Positions 25,276-34,293 of a DNA stretch of 64,000 bases are shown here, piece after piece. The notes under the pieces are model-generated. The model was not told the origin of the DNA. It did no database searches and saw only the letters and a list, made by a program, of their open reading frames with translations. Every line of letters starts with the position of its first letter. The stretch's first letter is position 1. This DNA is from an uncultured Lentisphaeria bacterium (lineage in GTDB: Bacteria; Verrucomicrobiota; Lentisphaeria; Victivallales; Victivallaceae), in assembly GCA_949298075.1 (NCBI GenBank), contig CASFVA010000066.1:62001-126000 (forward strand), read 5' to 3'. The position numbers were made by a program, and so were the translations under genes.

Positions 25276-27699
25276 TTAATGCTCCAGCGACGCCGAAACC
25301 GTTCCGACGGAGTGATCCGGGTTTTCGAGGTACTGCTGAATGGGACGGCGGTTTGCGGCCATCCGGCCGCTGAAGTCGGTCTCCTCAACGTAAAACCATC
25401 CGGTGGACGGCAGATGAACGAAGACGTGGAGAAATTCCCGGCCGTCCCGCGACGTGAACACCTTGCCCGAGCGGATGAGTTTCATCCTCTGCAGCAGTGC
25501 CGGATCCGGAAATGACGGAAACTCCATTGCAGAACCGGCAGTCCGGCCGGCCGCCGGCGTGACCACCTTGAATCCGGACGGCGTCCCCCTCACTTCAATC
25601 AGAATCCGCCCGTCGGAGTTGATCAGCCGCCGCGAGATGGTGGCGGGCGCCTCCGCAGCCTTGTATTCACGCATCAGATTAACCAGCACCGCCAGCGGCA
25701 CATCCAATGCGGCCACTCCGTAAAAACGGTGATCGGAGCCGATAATCGCCATGGAACAGGTCAGTATCGCTTCGCCTCCGGCTCCCGAATCGGCGTAAGG
25801 CATACCCCAGATCGCCCGGTCCGGTTTCCGTCCGGCCTCCAGATACCACGGACGCAGCCGCCCATCATAGGCCGGTGGATAGTCGGTGTTGCCGGGGAAA
25901 TCCAGATGCAGGCCGTCGGTCAGGGTGAAGTAGGCAAAGCGCACCGGCAGACGCTGTTCGGCATAGGCCCGGCGGCCGGCGGCGGCATCAAGGTAGCGTT
26001 CGTTGCGGAGACTGCGGAATACGGTCAGCCGCAGACGGTTGTACAGCGGGACCAGCCTGCGGAGTTCGCCAAGCTGTTCCGGAGTGACCCGGCCGTCGGG
26101 AGTCAAATAAGCAATGCGGTCCAGGTTGAGTTCAGCCTCGGCGAAGGGCATTTTGACACCGCCGTCACGGGCGGTCACGGCGGCCAGACGGTCCAGCGGA
26201 ACAAAACGGGACAAATCCCCATCCGACTCCAGCCGGTTGGCGAGCAGCAACGCGATATCGGAGTTGAGCACCGCCAGCTGAGTGGAGAGATAGGAAAACT
26301 GCCGGTCAATTTCACTGCTCAGCGCAAAAGCCTGACCGTAGACCGCGGCGACCACCGCATCCCGTTGGCGTTCCAGCACCGCCCGCCGGGCGACGTCAAC
26401 GAAAAATCCGATGGCGACCAGGCTGACCGCCAGCACAACGCTGAGCAGCGCAGCGGTCAGCACAATCCGCCGGTGGCGGCGGCACCAGCGCCGGATCCGG
26501 GTGAAAAAATTGTCAGGATTGGCCGTAACTTCGCTGCCGCGCATGAAACTGCGAATGTCGTCAGCCAGAGCCTTGACAGTCTGATAACGGCCGGCGGGAT
26601 CATTCGCGGTCGCCTTGGCAATGATCGCGGCCAGGTCGCGGGGAATCCGCAGTCCGAAGCGGTGGACCAGCGGCTCCATCTGGTGCTGCCGGACTTTCCG
26701 GACCACTTCCGTCACGGACTGGCCGGTGAATGCCTGACGCAGCGCAACCAGTTCAAACAAAATCAGGCCGAGCGTGTATATGTCGGAACGGGCGTCGCAT
26801 TTCAACCCAAGCAGGTTTTCCGGAGAAGTGAACCGGGGAGTGCCCATGACTTTTTTTCGCGGCTCTCCGCTCTGCTCATCCATCCGCCGGGCGATGCCCC
26901 AATCCATGACGTAGACCTCGCGGAACTCCCCGACCATGATGTTTTCGGGTTTGAGATCGCAGTGCACCACTCCCCTGGAGTGTACATAGTCCATCGCGTC
27001 GCACACCCGCAGGAAAATATCCAGCCGGTAGAACAGCGACTCCTCCTCATCGAACGCGGCAGCCCCTGCGCTCTGGTAACGGGCGCAGACCTTGTCCAGA
27101 TATTCCTTGAGCGACCGGCCGCGCAGCAGTTTCATCGCCAGATGCAGGCCGTTCCGGTCATCGGTATTGAGGCTGTAGATCGGAATGACCGCCGGATGTT
27201 CAAGCGAAGCGGTCACCAGCGCTTCCGACACGAAATTCTCCCGGGCCGCCGGATTGTCATTGAGTTCCGGACGCAGAGATTTGAGCGCCACCTTGCGTTT
27301 AAGAGCAGTATCCACCGCCAGGGAAATCACGCCCTGTCCGCCCTCGGCAAAGACGTTCCGGATCTCGTAACCGGCATGAACGTCGCTCAGCCGGCCGGCG
27401 CCGGACGCCGCCGGCCCGTCGGCCTTGCTGTCGTGAACGGTTTCCTCGGCCTCAATTTCCCGGTCGAGATTACGCCGTTTCCGACCGAACAGGCTGGAAA
27501 TCAGCCAGGTCGAAGACCAGCCCAGCGCCGGATCAACGCCGGCGCCGCGGTTGGCCGCGGCCCCCCCGGAGCCGGATGTACCCGGCTCCGGCGGCGGCAG
27601 CTTGACCGTGACATCCCAATCACCGTCAGCGCTGCATTCCCCCGACTCCGGCAGCGGAACGGCCGGATCTTCCGGCGGCTGATCCCCCCGACGGGCCAT
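25276..27699 (-). CDS. Membrane Ser/Thr protein kinase with C-terminal dCache-like sensor
   Basis: 807 aa. A low-complexity N-terminus (1-105) precedes a Hanks-type kinase domain (about 110-385): Gly-rich FAEGGQGV, Lys140, catalytic loop HCDLKPEN with Asp248, and DWG (266-268) instead of DFG. HCD makes it a non-RD kinase, so activation-loop phosphorylation may not be needed. One membrane helix (about 412-434) follows a basic RRWCRRHRR stretch, then about 370 extracytoplasmic residues with YDGRLRPWYLEA and YGVAALDVPL, resembling dCache sensors. Predicted role: sensing an external small molecule and phosphorylating cytoplasmic targets. Its ATG overlaps the hydrolase stop as TGATG; a GTG one codon earlier is possible. 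Confidence 0.88.
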   Translation of the reverse strand: MARRGDQPPEDPAVPLPESGECSADGDWDVTVKLPPPEPGTSGSGGAAANRGAGVDPALGWSSTWLISSLFGRKRRNLDREIEAEETVHDSKADGPAASGAGRLSDVHAGYEIRNVFAEGGQGVISLAVDTALKRKVALKSLRPELNDNPAARENFVSEALVTASLEHPAVIPIYSLNTDDRNGLHLAMKLLRGRSLKEYLDKVCARYQSAGAAAFDEEESLFYRLDIFLRVCDAMDYVHSRGVVHCDLKPENIMVGEFREVYVMDWGIARRMDEQSGEPRKKVMGTPRFTSPENLLGLKCDARSDIYTLGLILFELVALRQAFTGQSVTEVVRKVRQHQMEPLVHRFGLRIPRDLAAIIAKATANDPAGRYQTVKALADDIRSFMRGSEVTANPDNFFTRIRRWCRRHRRIVLTAALLSVVLAVSLVAIGFFVDVARRAVLERQRDAVVAAVYGQAFALSSEIDRQFSYLSTQLAVLNSDIALLLANRLESDGDLSRFVPLDRLAAVTARDGGVKMPFAEAELNLDRIAYLTPDGRVTPEQLGELRRLVPLYNRLRLTVFRSLRNERYLDAAAGRRAYAEQRLPVRFAYFTLTDGLHLDFPGNTDYPPAYDGRLRPWYLEAGRKPDRAIWGMPYADSGAGGEAILTCSMAIIGSDHRFYGVAALDVPLAVLVNLMREYKAAEAPATISRRLINSDGRILIEVRGTPSGFKVVTPAAGRTAGSAMEFPSFPDPALLQRMKLIRSGKVFTSRDGREFLHVFVHLPSTGWFYVEETDFSGRMAANRRPIQQYLENPDHSVGTVSASLEH

Positions 27700-28514
27700 C
27701 ACACCCGGGCGGGAAAACCGCAGTTGGTTTTGAGAAACTCAGCGGCCAGATCCGCCCAGACCACCGTCTCCGGGCAAGTGTCGCGCAAACCCAGACCATG
27801 CGGCCCCCGGGGGAACACATGCAGCGCGGCAGTCAGGCCAAGACCCCACATCGCCCGGGCAAACGCGATGGAGTTTTCCACCGGAACCCCCTCATCCGTG
27901 GCGGTGTGCCACAGATAAGCCGGCGGCGTTCCGGAGTGAACCCGGGTGTCGAGCCGGAACTCAGCCAGCACATCGGGATCAGCGGACCGTTCTCCCAGCA
28001 GCTTGTCGCCGCTGCCGGCATGGCCGAAGGTGTCGAAACGGATCACCGGATAACAGAGAATCATGGCGTCAGGACGACTGCTTTCGCGGTCAATCTCATC
28101 CCCGGCGTCGGCATTGATCTGACCGGCGATGGTTCCGCAGCAGGCCGCCAGATGGCCGCCCGCCGAAAACCCGAGAATCGCAATTTTATCCGGAGCCACA
28201 CCCCATTCGGCGGCCCGGCGCCGCACTATGCGGATCGCCCGCAGCGCATCCCGCTGCGGCTCGGGGTAACGGAACGGCGCCACCCGGTAATGCAACACCA
28301 CCGCGTGAAAACCCAGCGCATTGAATTTTTCGGCAATCGGATCGGCCTCATGCGGCGCCCGGTTGCAGTAACCGCCGCCGGGCAGTACCATCACCAGACC
28401 GAGCGTACCGACACCCGCAGGCAGCAAAAAGGTTTTGAGGTAAGGAACAAAATCTGCAGCGGGCGCCCCGGGATCCGCGACCGTTCCAGGCCAAAGGGCG
28501 ATGAGTTCAGACAT
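27699..28514 (-). CDS. Alpha/beta hydrolase, carbohydrate-esterase-like
   Basis: 271 aa, no signal peptide. The oxyanion motif LPGGGYCNRAPHE and the nucleophile elbow GFSAGGHLA (Ser117) match the BD-FAE/acetyl-esterase group of bacterial carbohydrate esterases and lipases. The probable acid is in ATDEGVPVENS and the His in RGPHGLG. It most likely removes acyl groups from small carbohydrate esters in the cytoplasm. Start at 28514 has AAGGAG upstream. It is translationally coupled (TGATG) to the kinase gene, an unusual pairing, and lies 63 bases after the aminotransferase gene on the same strand. Confidence 0.82.
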   Translation of the reverse strand: MSELIALWPGTVADPGAPAADFVPYLKTFLLPAGVGTLGLVMVLPGGGYCNRAPHEADPIAEKFNALGFHAVVLHYRVAPFRYPEPQRDALRAIRIVRRRAAEWGVAPDKIAILGFSAGGHLAACCGTIAGQINADAGDEIDRESSRPDAMILCYPVIRFDTFGHAGSGDKLLGERSADPDVLAEFRLDTRVHSGTPPAYLWHTATDEGVPVENSIAFARAMWGLGLTAALHVFPRGPHGLGLRDTCPETVVWADLAAEFLKTNCGFPARV

Positions 28515-28577
28515 GGCTTAAAACTCCTTAGATTATTCCAAAATGCTTCTCGCAATTCCGGGGATTCCCGACCCCGG

Positions 28578-29765
28578 TCAGCGCTTGCGCATTATTTTCA
28601 GGGCGCGCTCCATGCGGACCAGCGCCTCAGCCAGTTCCTCCCGGCTGGCGGCGTAGCAGCAGCGCACGAACCCCTCGCCGCCCGGACCGAAAGCAACACC
28701 GGGAACCACCGCGACATGCTCGAGCTGGAGGAGCTGCGACGCAAATTCCGTGCAGTCCAGTCCGGTGGAGCGGATCGACGGAAACGCGTAGAACGCTCCC
28801 TGCGGCATCCGGCATTCCAGACCGATACGGTTGAGTCCGGCGACGAAGAAATCCCGCCGCTCCCGGTAACTTTCACGCATCTCACCCATCGCGCTTTCAC
28901 CGTTGTCAAGCGCTTCGATCGCGGCTTCCTGAGCGACCGTCGGCGCACACATGATCGCATACTGGTGAATTTTCATCATCGCATCAATCAGCGGAGCCGG
29001 TCCGCAGGCGTAGCCCACCCGCCAGCCGGTCATGGCGAACGCCTTGGAAAAACCGTGCAGAAATATCGTGCGCTCCTTCATGCCCGGCAGCGACGCGATG
29101 GACACATGTTCACCCTCGTAGGTGAGTTCAGAGTAAATTTCATCGGTCAGCACCAGCAGATTGTGTCGTTGTGCGATTTCCGCGAGCCGCTCCAGCCGGT
29201 CGCGCGGCATTACCGCCCCGGTTGGATTGCAGGGAAAATTGAAAAGCACCGCCTTGGTCCGGGGAGTGATCGCCGCCTCCACCGCTTCGGGCGACAAGGC
29301 GAAATCCTCCTCGACCCGGGTGGTGATCGGCACCGGAACGCCGTGGGCCATGCGGATTTCCGCCGGATATGAGACGTAACAGGGTTCGGAATAGATCACC
29401 TCGTCTCCCGGATTGATGATCGCCCGCAGCGCAATATCCACCGCCTCGCTGACGCCAACCGTCACAATGCACTCGGTGGCGGGATTGTAGCGGGCATGGT
29501 AGTTTCGCTCCACATAAGCCGCGATCCGCCGCCGCAGCGCCGGCGTACCGAGATTGGAGGTGTAGGCGGTATGGCCGCGCTCAATCGAATAAATGCCGCT
29601 CTCGCGAATCGTCCACGGCGTGGTGAAGTCCGGTTCCCCGACGCCGAGGGAAATCACGTCGTCCATGGTATTGACCAGGTCGAAGAACGCCCGGATTCCG
29701 CTTTTGGGCAGCGTCGCAATATGATCGGCGACAAAAGTTTCAGAAACAGACTTTGAGCCGCTCAT
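28578..29765 (-). CDS. PLP-dependent aminotransferase, class I/II
   Basis: 395 aa. N-terminal SLGVGEPDFTTP, then FNFPCNPTGAV, TDEIYSEL and the PLP lysine Lys241 in HGFSKAFAMTGWRVGY place it in the aspartate/aromatic aminotransferase (AAT-I gamma) group common in bacteria and archaea. Exact amino donor is not determinable. It starts inside the 3' end of the Lrp-type regulator gene (26-base overlap); an ATG 12 bases earlier (29777) is an alternative. The coupling suggests that the regulator responds to the amino acid handled here. Confidence 0.85.
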   Translation of the reverse strand: MSGSKSVSETFVADHIATLPKSGIRAFFDLVNTMDDVISLGVGEPDFTTPWTIRESGIYSIERGHTAYTSNLGTPALRRRIAAYVERNYHARYNPATECIVTVGVSEAVDIALRAIINPGDEVIYSEPCYVSYPAEIRMAHGVPVPITTRVEEDFALSPEAVEAAITPRTKAVLFNFPCNPTGAVMPRDRLERLAEIAQRHNLLVLTDEIYSELTYEGEHVSIASLPGMKERTIFLHGFSKAFAMTGWRVGYACGPAPLIDAMMKIHQYAIMCAPTVAQEAAIEALDNGESAMGEMRESYRERRDFFVAGLNRIGLECRMPQGAFYAFPSIRSTGLDCTEFASQLLQLEHVAVVPGVAFGPGGEGFVRCCYAASREELAEALVRMERALKIMRKR

Positions 29766-30222
29766 AATCCTCGTCATCCTGCATGATTTTGCCGGATTCC
29801 TTGTACTTGCGCAGCATGAATCCGGTTGAAGTGGAAAGAACTCCGTCGATGGTGGCCAGCTTGGCCGCCACAAAATTGGCGACCTCCTGCAGCGAACGGC
29901 CGGTCACAGTGAGCAGCAGGTCAAAACTGCCGGAAACCAGAATGAGATCCGTGACTTCAGGAAACTTGGCGATCCGGCGGGCCGCCGAATCAAATCCGCC
30001 CTCGCGGCGCGGAGTGATCTTGACTTCAATCAGTGCCTTGACCGCGGCATCGGGCAGCATCGCCTCATTCAAAACCACGGTATAACCGCAGATCACCCCC
30101 TCTTTTTCCAGCTCATCCATGGCGGCGGCGACGGCAACCGGTTCGGCGTTGAGCCGGGAGGCAATCTCCTCCAGCGGCATCCGGGCGTTTTCACGCAGAA
30201 TTTTAATCAATTCATTCTTCAT
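29740..30222 (-). CDS. Lrp/AsnC family transcriptional regulator
   Basis: 160 aa. An N-terminal winged helix (LIKILRENARMPLEEIASRLN) is followed by the beta-alpha RAM domain that binds amino acids (ALIEVKITP, then LILVSGSFDLLLTVTG). It is of typical size. The gene overlaps the aminotransferase by 26 bases, an arrangement known for Lrp-type regulators and their target aminotransferases. It begins 22 bases after the stop of cdsA, so may be co-transcribed with it. Likely ligand is an amino acid; unknown. Confidence 0.9.
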   Translation of the reverse strand: MKNELIKILRENARMPLEEIASRLNAEPVAVAAAMDELEKEGVICGYTVVLNEAMLPDAAVKALIEVKITPRREGGFDSAARRIAKFPEVTDLILVSGSFDLLLTVTGRSLQEVANFVAAKLATIDGVLSTSTGFMLRKYKESGKIMQDDEDYERLKVCF

Positions 30223-30244
30223 TTGAACACCTGTGATTCCAATA

Positions 30245-31102
30245 TCAGAATATCAACAACAGAAAATAGGTCAGAATGCCATTGTAAATCAAACTGTCCG
30301 CCACGTCGAACGCCCCGCCCATCCCGGGAATCCACGCCCCGGAATCCTTGATCCCGGCAGCCCGCTTGAGCGCCGACTCGGTCAGGTCGCCAAAGAAACT
30401 GCCGATTCCCAGCACCACTCCGAAAACCGCCGCCTGCCACCAGGACGCCGGCTGGCACAGCTGACACAGCAGCAAAGCAACTCCGACGGCCAGCAGCAGT
30501 CCTCCGAAAAAGCCCTCCCAGGATTTTTTGGGACTGATGGAAGGGGCGATCTTGTGATTGCCGCCCGGCAGCAATCGTGCCGAAAGCATGCCGGCGATAT
30601 AGCCGCCGGTATCCATCGATTTGGAGACCGCGATCACAAAAAACAGCAGGGAAACCCTGCCGCCCCCATATTGGTACGGATAAAGCGAAGCCAGAGGCAG
30701 GAAACTTGCCGACAGCAGAAACACCACGCCGGCCGACACCAGAATCCCGGCAAAGAGCCCCGGACGCCGCAGCAATACCAGCAGCCAGGCCAGCAGAACC
30801 AGTGCCGGAAGCAGCGCAATCACAGCCACCCGGATCGCAAAGTACAGCTCATTCCACCCTTTCTCACCCCAGAACAAATGGGGAGTGCCCGCCAGCCAGA
30901 CCACCGCAGTCACCCCGGCGGTGAGCAGGGGCGCCGTCGGCACCCGGAGCGTCTGAAGCATACGGCACAGCTCCAGCGTCAGCAGCACCCCGATGACCGG
31001 CACCAGCGCAACAAAGAGCCATTGCCCGTACGGCGGCCAGAAAAACAACACCGCCAGCAGCGCGAGACACAACGGAAAACTGATCAGCCGCAGTTTAAAC
31101 AT
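30245..31102 (-). CDS. cdsA: Phosphatidate cytidylyltransferase
   Basis: 285 aa, about eight membrane helices. CdsA makes CDP-diacylglycerol from phosphatidate and CTP for phospholipid synthesis. The C-terminal signature region is recognisable (GDLTESALKRAAGIKDSG then PGMGGAFDVADS) but differs from the classical PGHGGxxDRxD: His is Met and DRxD is DVAD. The KRxxGIKDSG part and both metal-side Asp residues (Asp in KDSG and the two in FDVAD) are kept. The start overlaps gmhA by eight bases. The upstream neighbour in many genomes is uppS, which is not here. Confidence 0.88.
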   Translation of the reverse strand: MFKLRLISFPLCLALLAVLFFWPPYGQWLFVALVPVIGVLLTLELCRMLQTLRVPTAPLLTAGVTAVVWLAGTPHLFWGEKGWNELYFAIRVAVIALLPALVLLAWLLVLLRRPGLFAGILVSAGVVFLLSASFLPLASLYPYQYGGGRVSLLFFVIAVSKSMDTGGYIAGMLSARLLPGGNHKIAPSISPKKSWEGFFGGLLLAVGVALLLCQLCQPASWWQAAVFGVVLGIGSFFGDLTESALKRAAGIKDSGAWIPGMGGAFDVADSLIYNGILTYFLLLIF

Positions 31103-31742
31103 CGAACAACTCCGCCTCCACCGCCAGACAGATGGCGTGATAAACCGGCAGATGCAGCTCCTGCACTCGGTAGGTTTCGCTTTCGGGCACAGCGATGACG
31201 ATGTCGGCGTACCTTTCGCAGATGCCGTGCCGGCTGCCGGTCAGCAGAATGCTTCTGACCCCCCGCACCCGCGCCGCAATCAGTGCGGTCCGGATGTTGG
31301 CGGCATTGCCGCCGGTGGTAATGCCGATGAACACGTCTCCGGACCGCCCCTGCGCCCACAGCTGCTGAGCGAACATCAAGTCGGCGTCGACGTCGTTGGC
31401 GAACGCCGTGCAGAACCCCGGGTGGGACAGCAGTGAAATTGCCCGCAGACCGCCCTGCAGTTCCGAGGCCACCGTCACGCCCTCCTCTCCGAATTCGGCG
31501 GCGAATTTTGCCATCTCATCCGCAGGAAGCGTCCGACGCGACTTGAATCCCTTGAGCAGCTCGCCGCAGATATGGTCGGCGTCGGCCGCGCTGCCGCCGT
31601 TGCCGGCCACCAGCAGCGTTCCGCCGGACCGGTAGGCGGCGACAATGGCGTCAATCGCCTCTTTCAACGGGGCAGCCACAGCGGCCAGCACGGGATAACG
31701 GCCGGTCAGTTCGCTGATTCTGGTCTCGGTTGCGGCACTCAT
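31095..31742 (-). CDS. gmhA: Sedoheptulose-7-phosphate isomerase (SIS domain)
   Basis: 215 aa SIS-domain protein. GmhA converts sedoheptulose-7-phosphate to D-glycero-D-manno-heptose-7-phosphate for LPS heptose. Visible features: LLVAGNGGSAADADHICGELLKGF (substrate loop and metal/His side chain), GITTGGNAANIRTAL, and LTGSRHG. The HldA-like kinase for the next step is at 47.7 kb, which supports this assignment over DiaA. The start at 31742 follows GGAGACC; the open frame continues far upstream antisense to lepA but lies beyond the predicted promoter. Overlaps cdsA by eight bases. Confidence 0.88.
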   Translation of the reverse strand: MSAATETRISELTGRYPVLAAVAAPLKEAIDAIVAAYRSGGTLLVAGNGGSAADADHICGELLKGFKSRRTLPADEMAKFAAEFGEEGVTVASELQGGLRAISLLSHPGFCTAFANDVDADLMFAQQLWAQGRSGDVFIGITTGGNAANIRTALIAARVRGVRSILLTGSRHGICERYADIVIAVPESETYRVQELHLPVYHAICLAVEAELFDV

Positions 31743-31784
31743 GATGCTGGTCTCCGGAATTGTTGACAAATTTGCATATTCATT

Positions 31785-31813
31785 AAAATACCCGGCCGGG
31801 ACCTTTTTTTCAA
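31785..31813 (-). promoter_or_regulatory. Promoter for gmhA-cdsA and downstream genes
   Basis: On the minus strand: TTGAAA at 31808-31813, 17-base spacer, TATTTT at 31785-31790. It could drive the whole minus-strand run down to the kinase at 25276, as no gap there exceeds 63 bases. Confidence 0.6.
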
Positions 31814-31869
31814 GAAAATACCGAAAAAAAGCGGCGGTCCGCCGCCGGCCGGCGGTCGCCGGCGGCATG

Positions 31870-31898
31870 TGGCAATTTCCGGTTCGCCGTGCTATATT
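31870..31898 (+). promoter_or_regulatory. Promoter for lepA-yceD
   Basis: TGGCAA at 31870-31875, 17-base spacer, TATATT at 31893-31898. A GC-rich nested dyad (about 31836-31866) lies just upstream, between this promoter and the divergent gmhA promoter. Confidence 0.65.
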
Positions 31899-31937
31899 AT
31901 GTGGAATGTATTGACAAGCGACAGGTGACTCCGATTT

Positions 31938-33749
31938 ATGGCAAAACTTGAACATATCCGCAACTTCTGCATCATCGCCCATATCGACCACGGCAAATCG
32001 ACGCTGGCCGACCGGATGCTCGAACTTACCGGCACCGTCGCCGCCCGCGACCTCACCGACCAGCTGCTCGACGGCATGGACCTCGAACGCGAACGCGGCA
32101 TCACCATCAAATCTCATCCGGTGCGCATGAACTACGATCCCGGCGACGGGATCACTTACGAACTCAATCTCATCGACACCCCCGGACACGTCGACTTCAC
32201 CTACGAAGTCAGCCGGAGCCTCAGCGCCTGCGAAGGCGCCATTCTGCTGATCGACGCCACCCAGGGGGTGCAGGCGCAGACGGTGGCCAACGTCAATCTG
32301 GCCTTTAACCAGAACCTCAAGGTGATTCCGGTCATCAACAAGATCGACCTGCCCGCCGCCAATCTGCCGCTCTGCTACGAGCAGATGGAGGAAATCCTGG
32401 CTCTGCCGCGCGAAGAGGCGCTTGCGGTTTCCGGGAAAACCGGCGAGGGCGTCGCCGAGTTGCTGCGGGCGGTGATCGGGCGGATTCCCCCGCCGGTGCT
32501 GCCGGCGGAAACCGGAGCCTCGGCGCTGATTTTCGACTCTCAGTACGATGCTTACCGGGGAGTGGTGAATTTTCTCCGGGTGCACCGGGGAATTTTCCGG
32601 CGCGGCACGAAGATCCGGCTCTTCAGCAACGGCATCGAGAGCGAAATCAAGGAAGTCGGTTTTTTCAGTCCGACCATGCGTCCGTGCGACGAACTTGCCG
32701 CCGGCAGCGTCGGCTATGTGATTCCGAACCTCAAGAGTCCCTCCGACACCCGGATCGGCGACACCATGACCGACCTGGCCGACCGCTGCCGCCAGCCGCT
32801 GCCGGGATTCCGCGAGGTGCGGCCGATGGTGTTCAGCGGAATTTATCCCATCGACACCGCCGACTACGACCAGCTCAAGGCGAGCATGGCCAAACTCCAG
32901 CTCAACGACGCGGCGTTTGTATATCAGGCTGAAAGCAGCGCGGCGCTGGGATTCGGCTTCAGGTGCGGTTTCCTCGGACTGCTTCACATGGAAATCATCC
33001 AGGAGCGGCTCCGGCGCGAATACAACATGGACATCATCACCACCTATCCCTCGGTGATCTACCACGTCTACATGAAGTCAGGCGAAAAACTCGACATCGA
33101 CAATCCGGTCTATCTGCCCGATCCCTCCGGAATCGACCGCATTGAGGAGCCGATCATCACCTGCCGGATCATGACTCCGACCACCTACATCGGAGACATC
33201 ATGAACCTGGTCATGAGCAAACGCGGCGTCTGCACCGACACCGCCGGTGTCGACGCCGCCCATGTGATAATTTCCGCTGAACTGCCGATGCACGAAATTC
33301 TGATCGACTTCCACGACAAGCTCAAGTCCCTGACCCGGGGTTACGGCAGCATGGACTACGAACCGGCCGGATACCGTCCGGGCAAACTGGTCAAACTTGA
33401 CATGCTTGTCAACGGCGAACCGGTGGATGCGTTCAGTTCGATTGTCCACGTGGACATGGCCTACGAACGCGGCCGTCAGATTGCCGAGCGGCTCAAGGAG
33501 GCGATTCCGCCGCAGATGTTCCAGATTGCGATTCAGGCGGCGATCGGCGGCAAGGTTATTGCCCGCGAGACCATCCGCCAGCTGCGCAAGAACGTGCTGG
33601 CCAAGTGTTACGGGGGCGACATCACGCGCAAACGCAAGCTGCTGGAAAAACAGAAGGAGGGCAAGAAGCGCATGAAGCTGATCGGCCAGGTCAATATTCC
33701 GCAGGAGGCGTTTGTGGCGGTGCTCAAAGCCCAGGAGTTCAACAAATGA
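31938..33749 (+). CDS. lepA: Elongation factor 4 (LepA)
   Basis: 603 aa translational GTPase, full length. EF4 binds ribosomes and affects back-translocation and initiation. G motifs: AHIDHGKST (14-22), DTPGHVDF, NKIDLP. The lepA-specific C-terminal domain is present, ending with RKNVLAKCYGGDITRKRK and QVNIPQEAFVAVLK. Start has AGGTGA upstream. Its stop overlaps the start of the YceD gene as ATGA. Confidence 0.98.
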   Translation: MAKLEHIRNFCIIAHIDHGKSTLADRMLELTGTVAARDLTDQLLDGMDLERERGITIKSHPVRMNYDPGDGITYELNLIDTPGHVDFTYEVSRSLSACEGAILLIDATQGVQAQTVANVNLAFNQNLKVIPVINKIDLPAANLPLCYEQMEEILALPREEALAVSGKTGEGVAELLRAVIGRIPPPVLPAETGASALIFDSQYDAYRGVVNFLRVHRGIFRRGTKIRLFSNGIESEIKEVGFFSPTMRPCDELAAGSVGYVIPNLKSPSDTRIGDTMTDLADRCRQPLPGFREVRPMVFSGIYPIDTADYDQLKASMAKLQLNDAAFVYQAESSAALGFGFRCGFLGLLHMEIIQERLRREYNMDIITTYPSVIYHVYMKSGEKLDIDNPVYLPDPSGIDRIEEPIITCRIMTPTTYIGDIMNLVMSKRGVCTDTAGVDAAHVIISAELPMHEILIDFHDKLKSLTRGYGSMDYEPAGYRPGKLVKLDMLVNGEPVDAFSSIVHVDMAYERGRQIAERLKEAIPPQMFQIAIQAAIGGKVIARETIRQLRKNVLAKCYGGDITRKRKLLEKQKEGKKRMKLIGQVNIPQEAFVAVLKAQEFNK

Positions 33750-34213
33750 TCAAATTTTCACTGGCCAGACTCGACCGGGAGCCGATCGAACTGGAGGGGG
33801 TGGAACCCCCGGAATTTCTCGGTCTGGAGCCGGATGACCCGCTGACCAGCTGCGGACCGGTTTCCTATCGCCTCGGCGTGGACAAGGTTTCCGGCGGAGC
33901 CCTGATCCGGGGTGAATGCCGAGGAGAGGTGTCCGGGATCTGCGGCCGCTGCCTGGAGCCGGTGGTCCGGAAAGTGGAGGCGCCGGACATCGAACTCTTT
34001 CTCGAACTCGACGGCTCCGGCGACGAAGTCGACATCTCTGAGGACATCCGCGAGGAACTGGCCGCCGAGCTGCCGATGAATCTGCTTTGTTCCGATGACT
34101 GCCGGGGGCTGTGCCCGGTCTGCGGCGCCAACCGCAACCGGCAGAGTTGCAACTGTTCCGCGCCGGAGTCCGGTTCCGGTGCCTGGAGCGCCCTGGACAA
34201 TCTGAAACTGTAG
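33746..34213 (+). CDS. yceD: YceD/DUF177 family protein
   Basis: 155 aa. DUF177 proteins are linked to 23S rRNA or ribosome metabolism in bacteria and plants. Visible markers: ICGRCLEPV in the middle and a Cys-rich end, DDCRGLCPVCGANRNRQSCNC, likely a zinc site, plus the WSALDNLK tail usual for this family. In most bacteria yceD is followed by rpmF (ribosomal protein bL32), but the 80 bases downstream and the next gene contain none. Coupled to lepA by ATGA. Confidence 0.88.
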   Translation: MIKFSLARLDREPIELEGVEPPEFLGLEPDDPLTSCGPVSYRLGVDKVSGGALIRGECRGEVSGICGRCLEPVVRKVEAPDIELFLELDGSGDEVDISEDIREELAAELPMNLLCSDDCRGLCPVCGANRNRQSCNCSAPESGSGAWSALDNLKL

Positions 34214-34293
34214 CCGGTTCCGGGACGGAGCGGTTTCCGTTGCCGCGCCGTCCGGCGGATCCGGCAGCTCACCTGGGGGAGACGGCGCCACTT

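Noticed and set aside
25729-27918. 729-aa plus-strand open frame opposite the Ser/Thr kinase
   Set aside because: It is the antisense shadow of the kinase, whose motifs are clear; composition is His/Arg/Gln/Gly-rich as expected for GC-rich antisense frames.
31095-33065. 656-aa minus-strand open frame covering lepA and gmhA
   Set aside because: Only the last 215 residues (from 31742) match GmhA. The rest is antisense to lepA, lies upstream of the gmhA promoter and has no family features.
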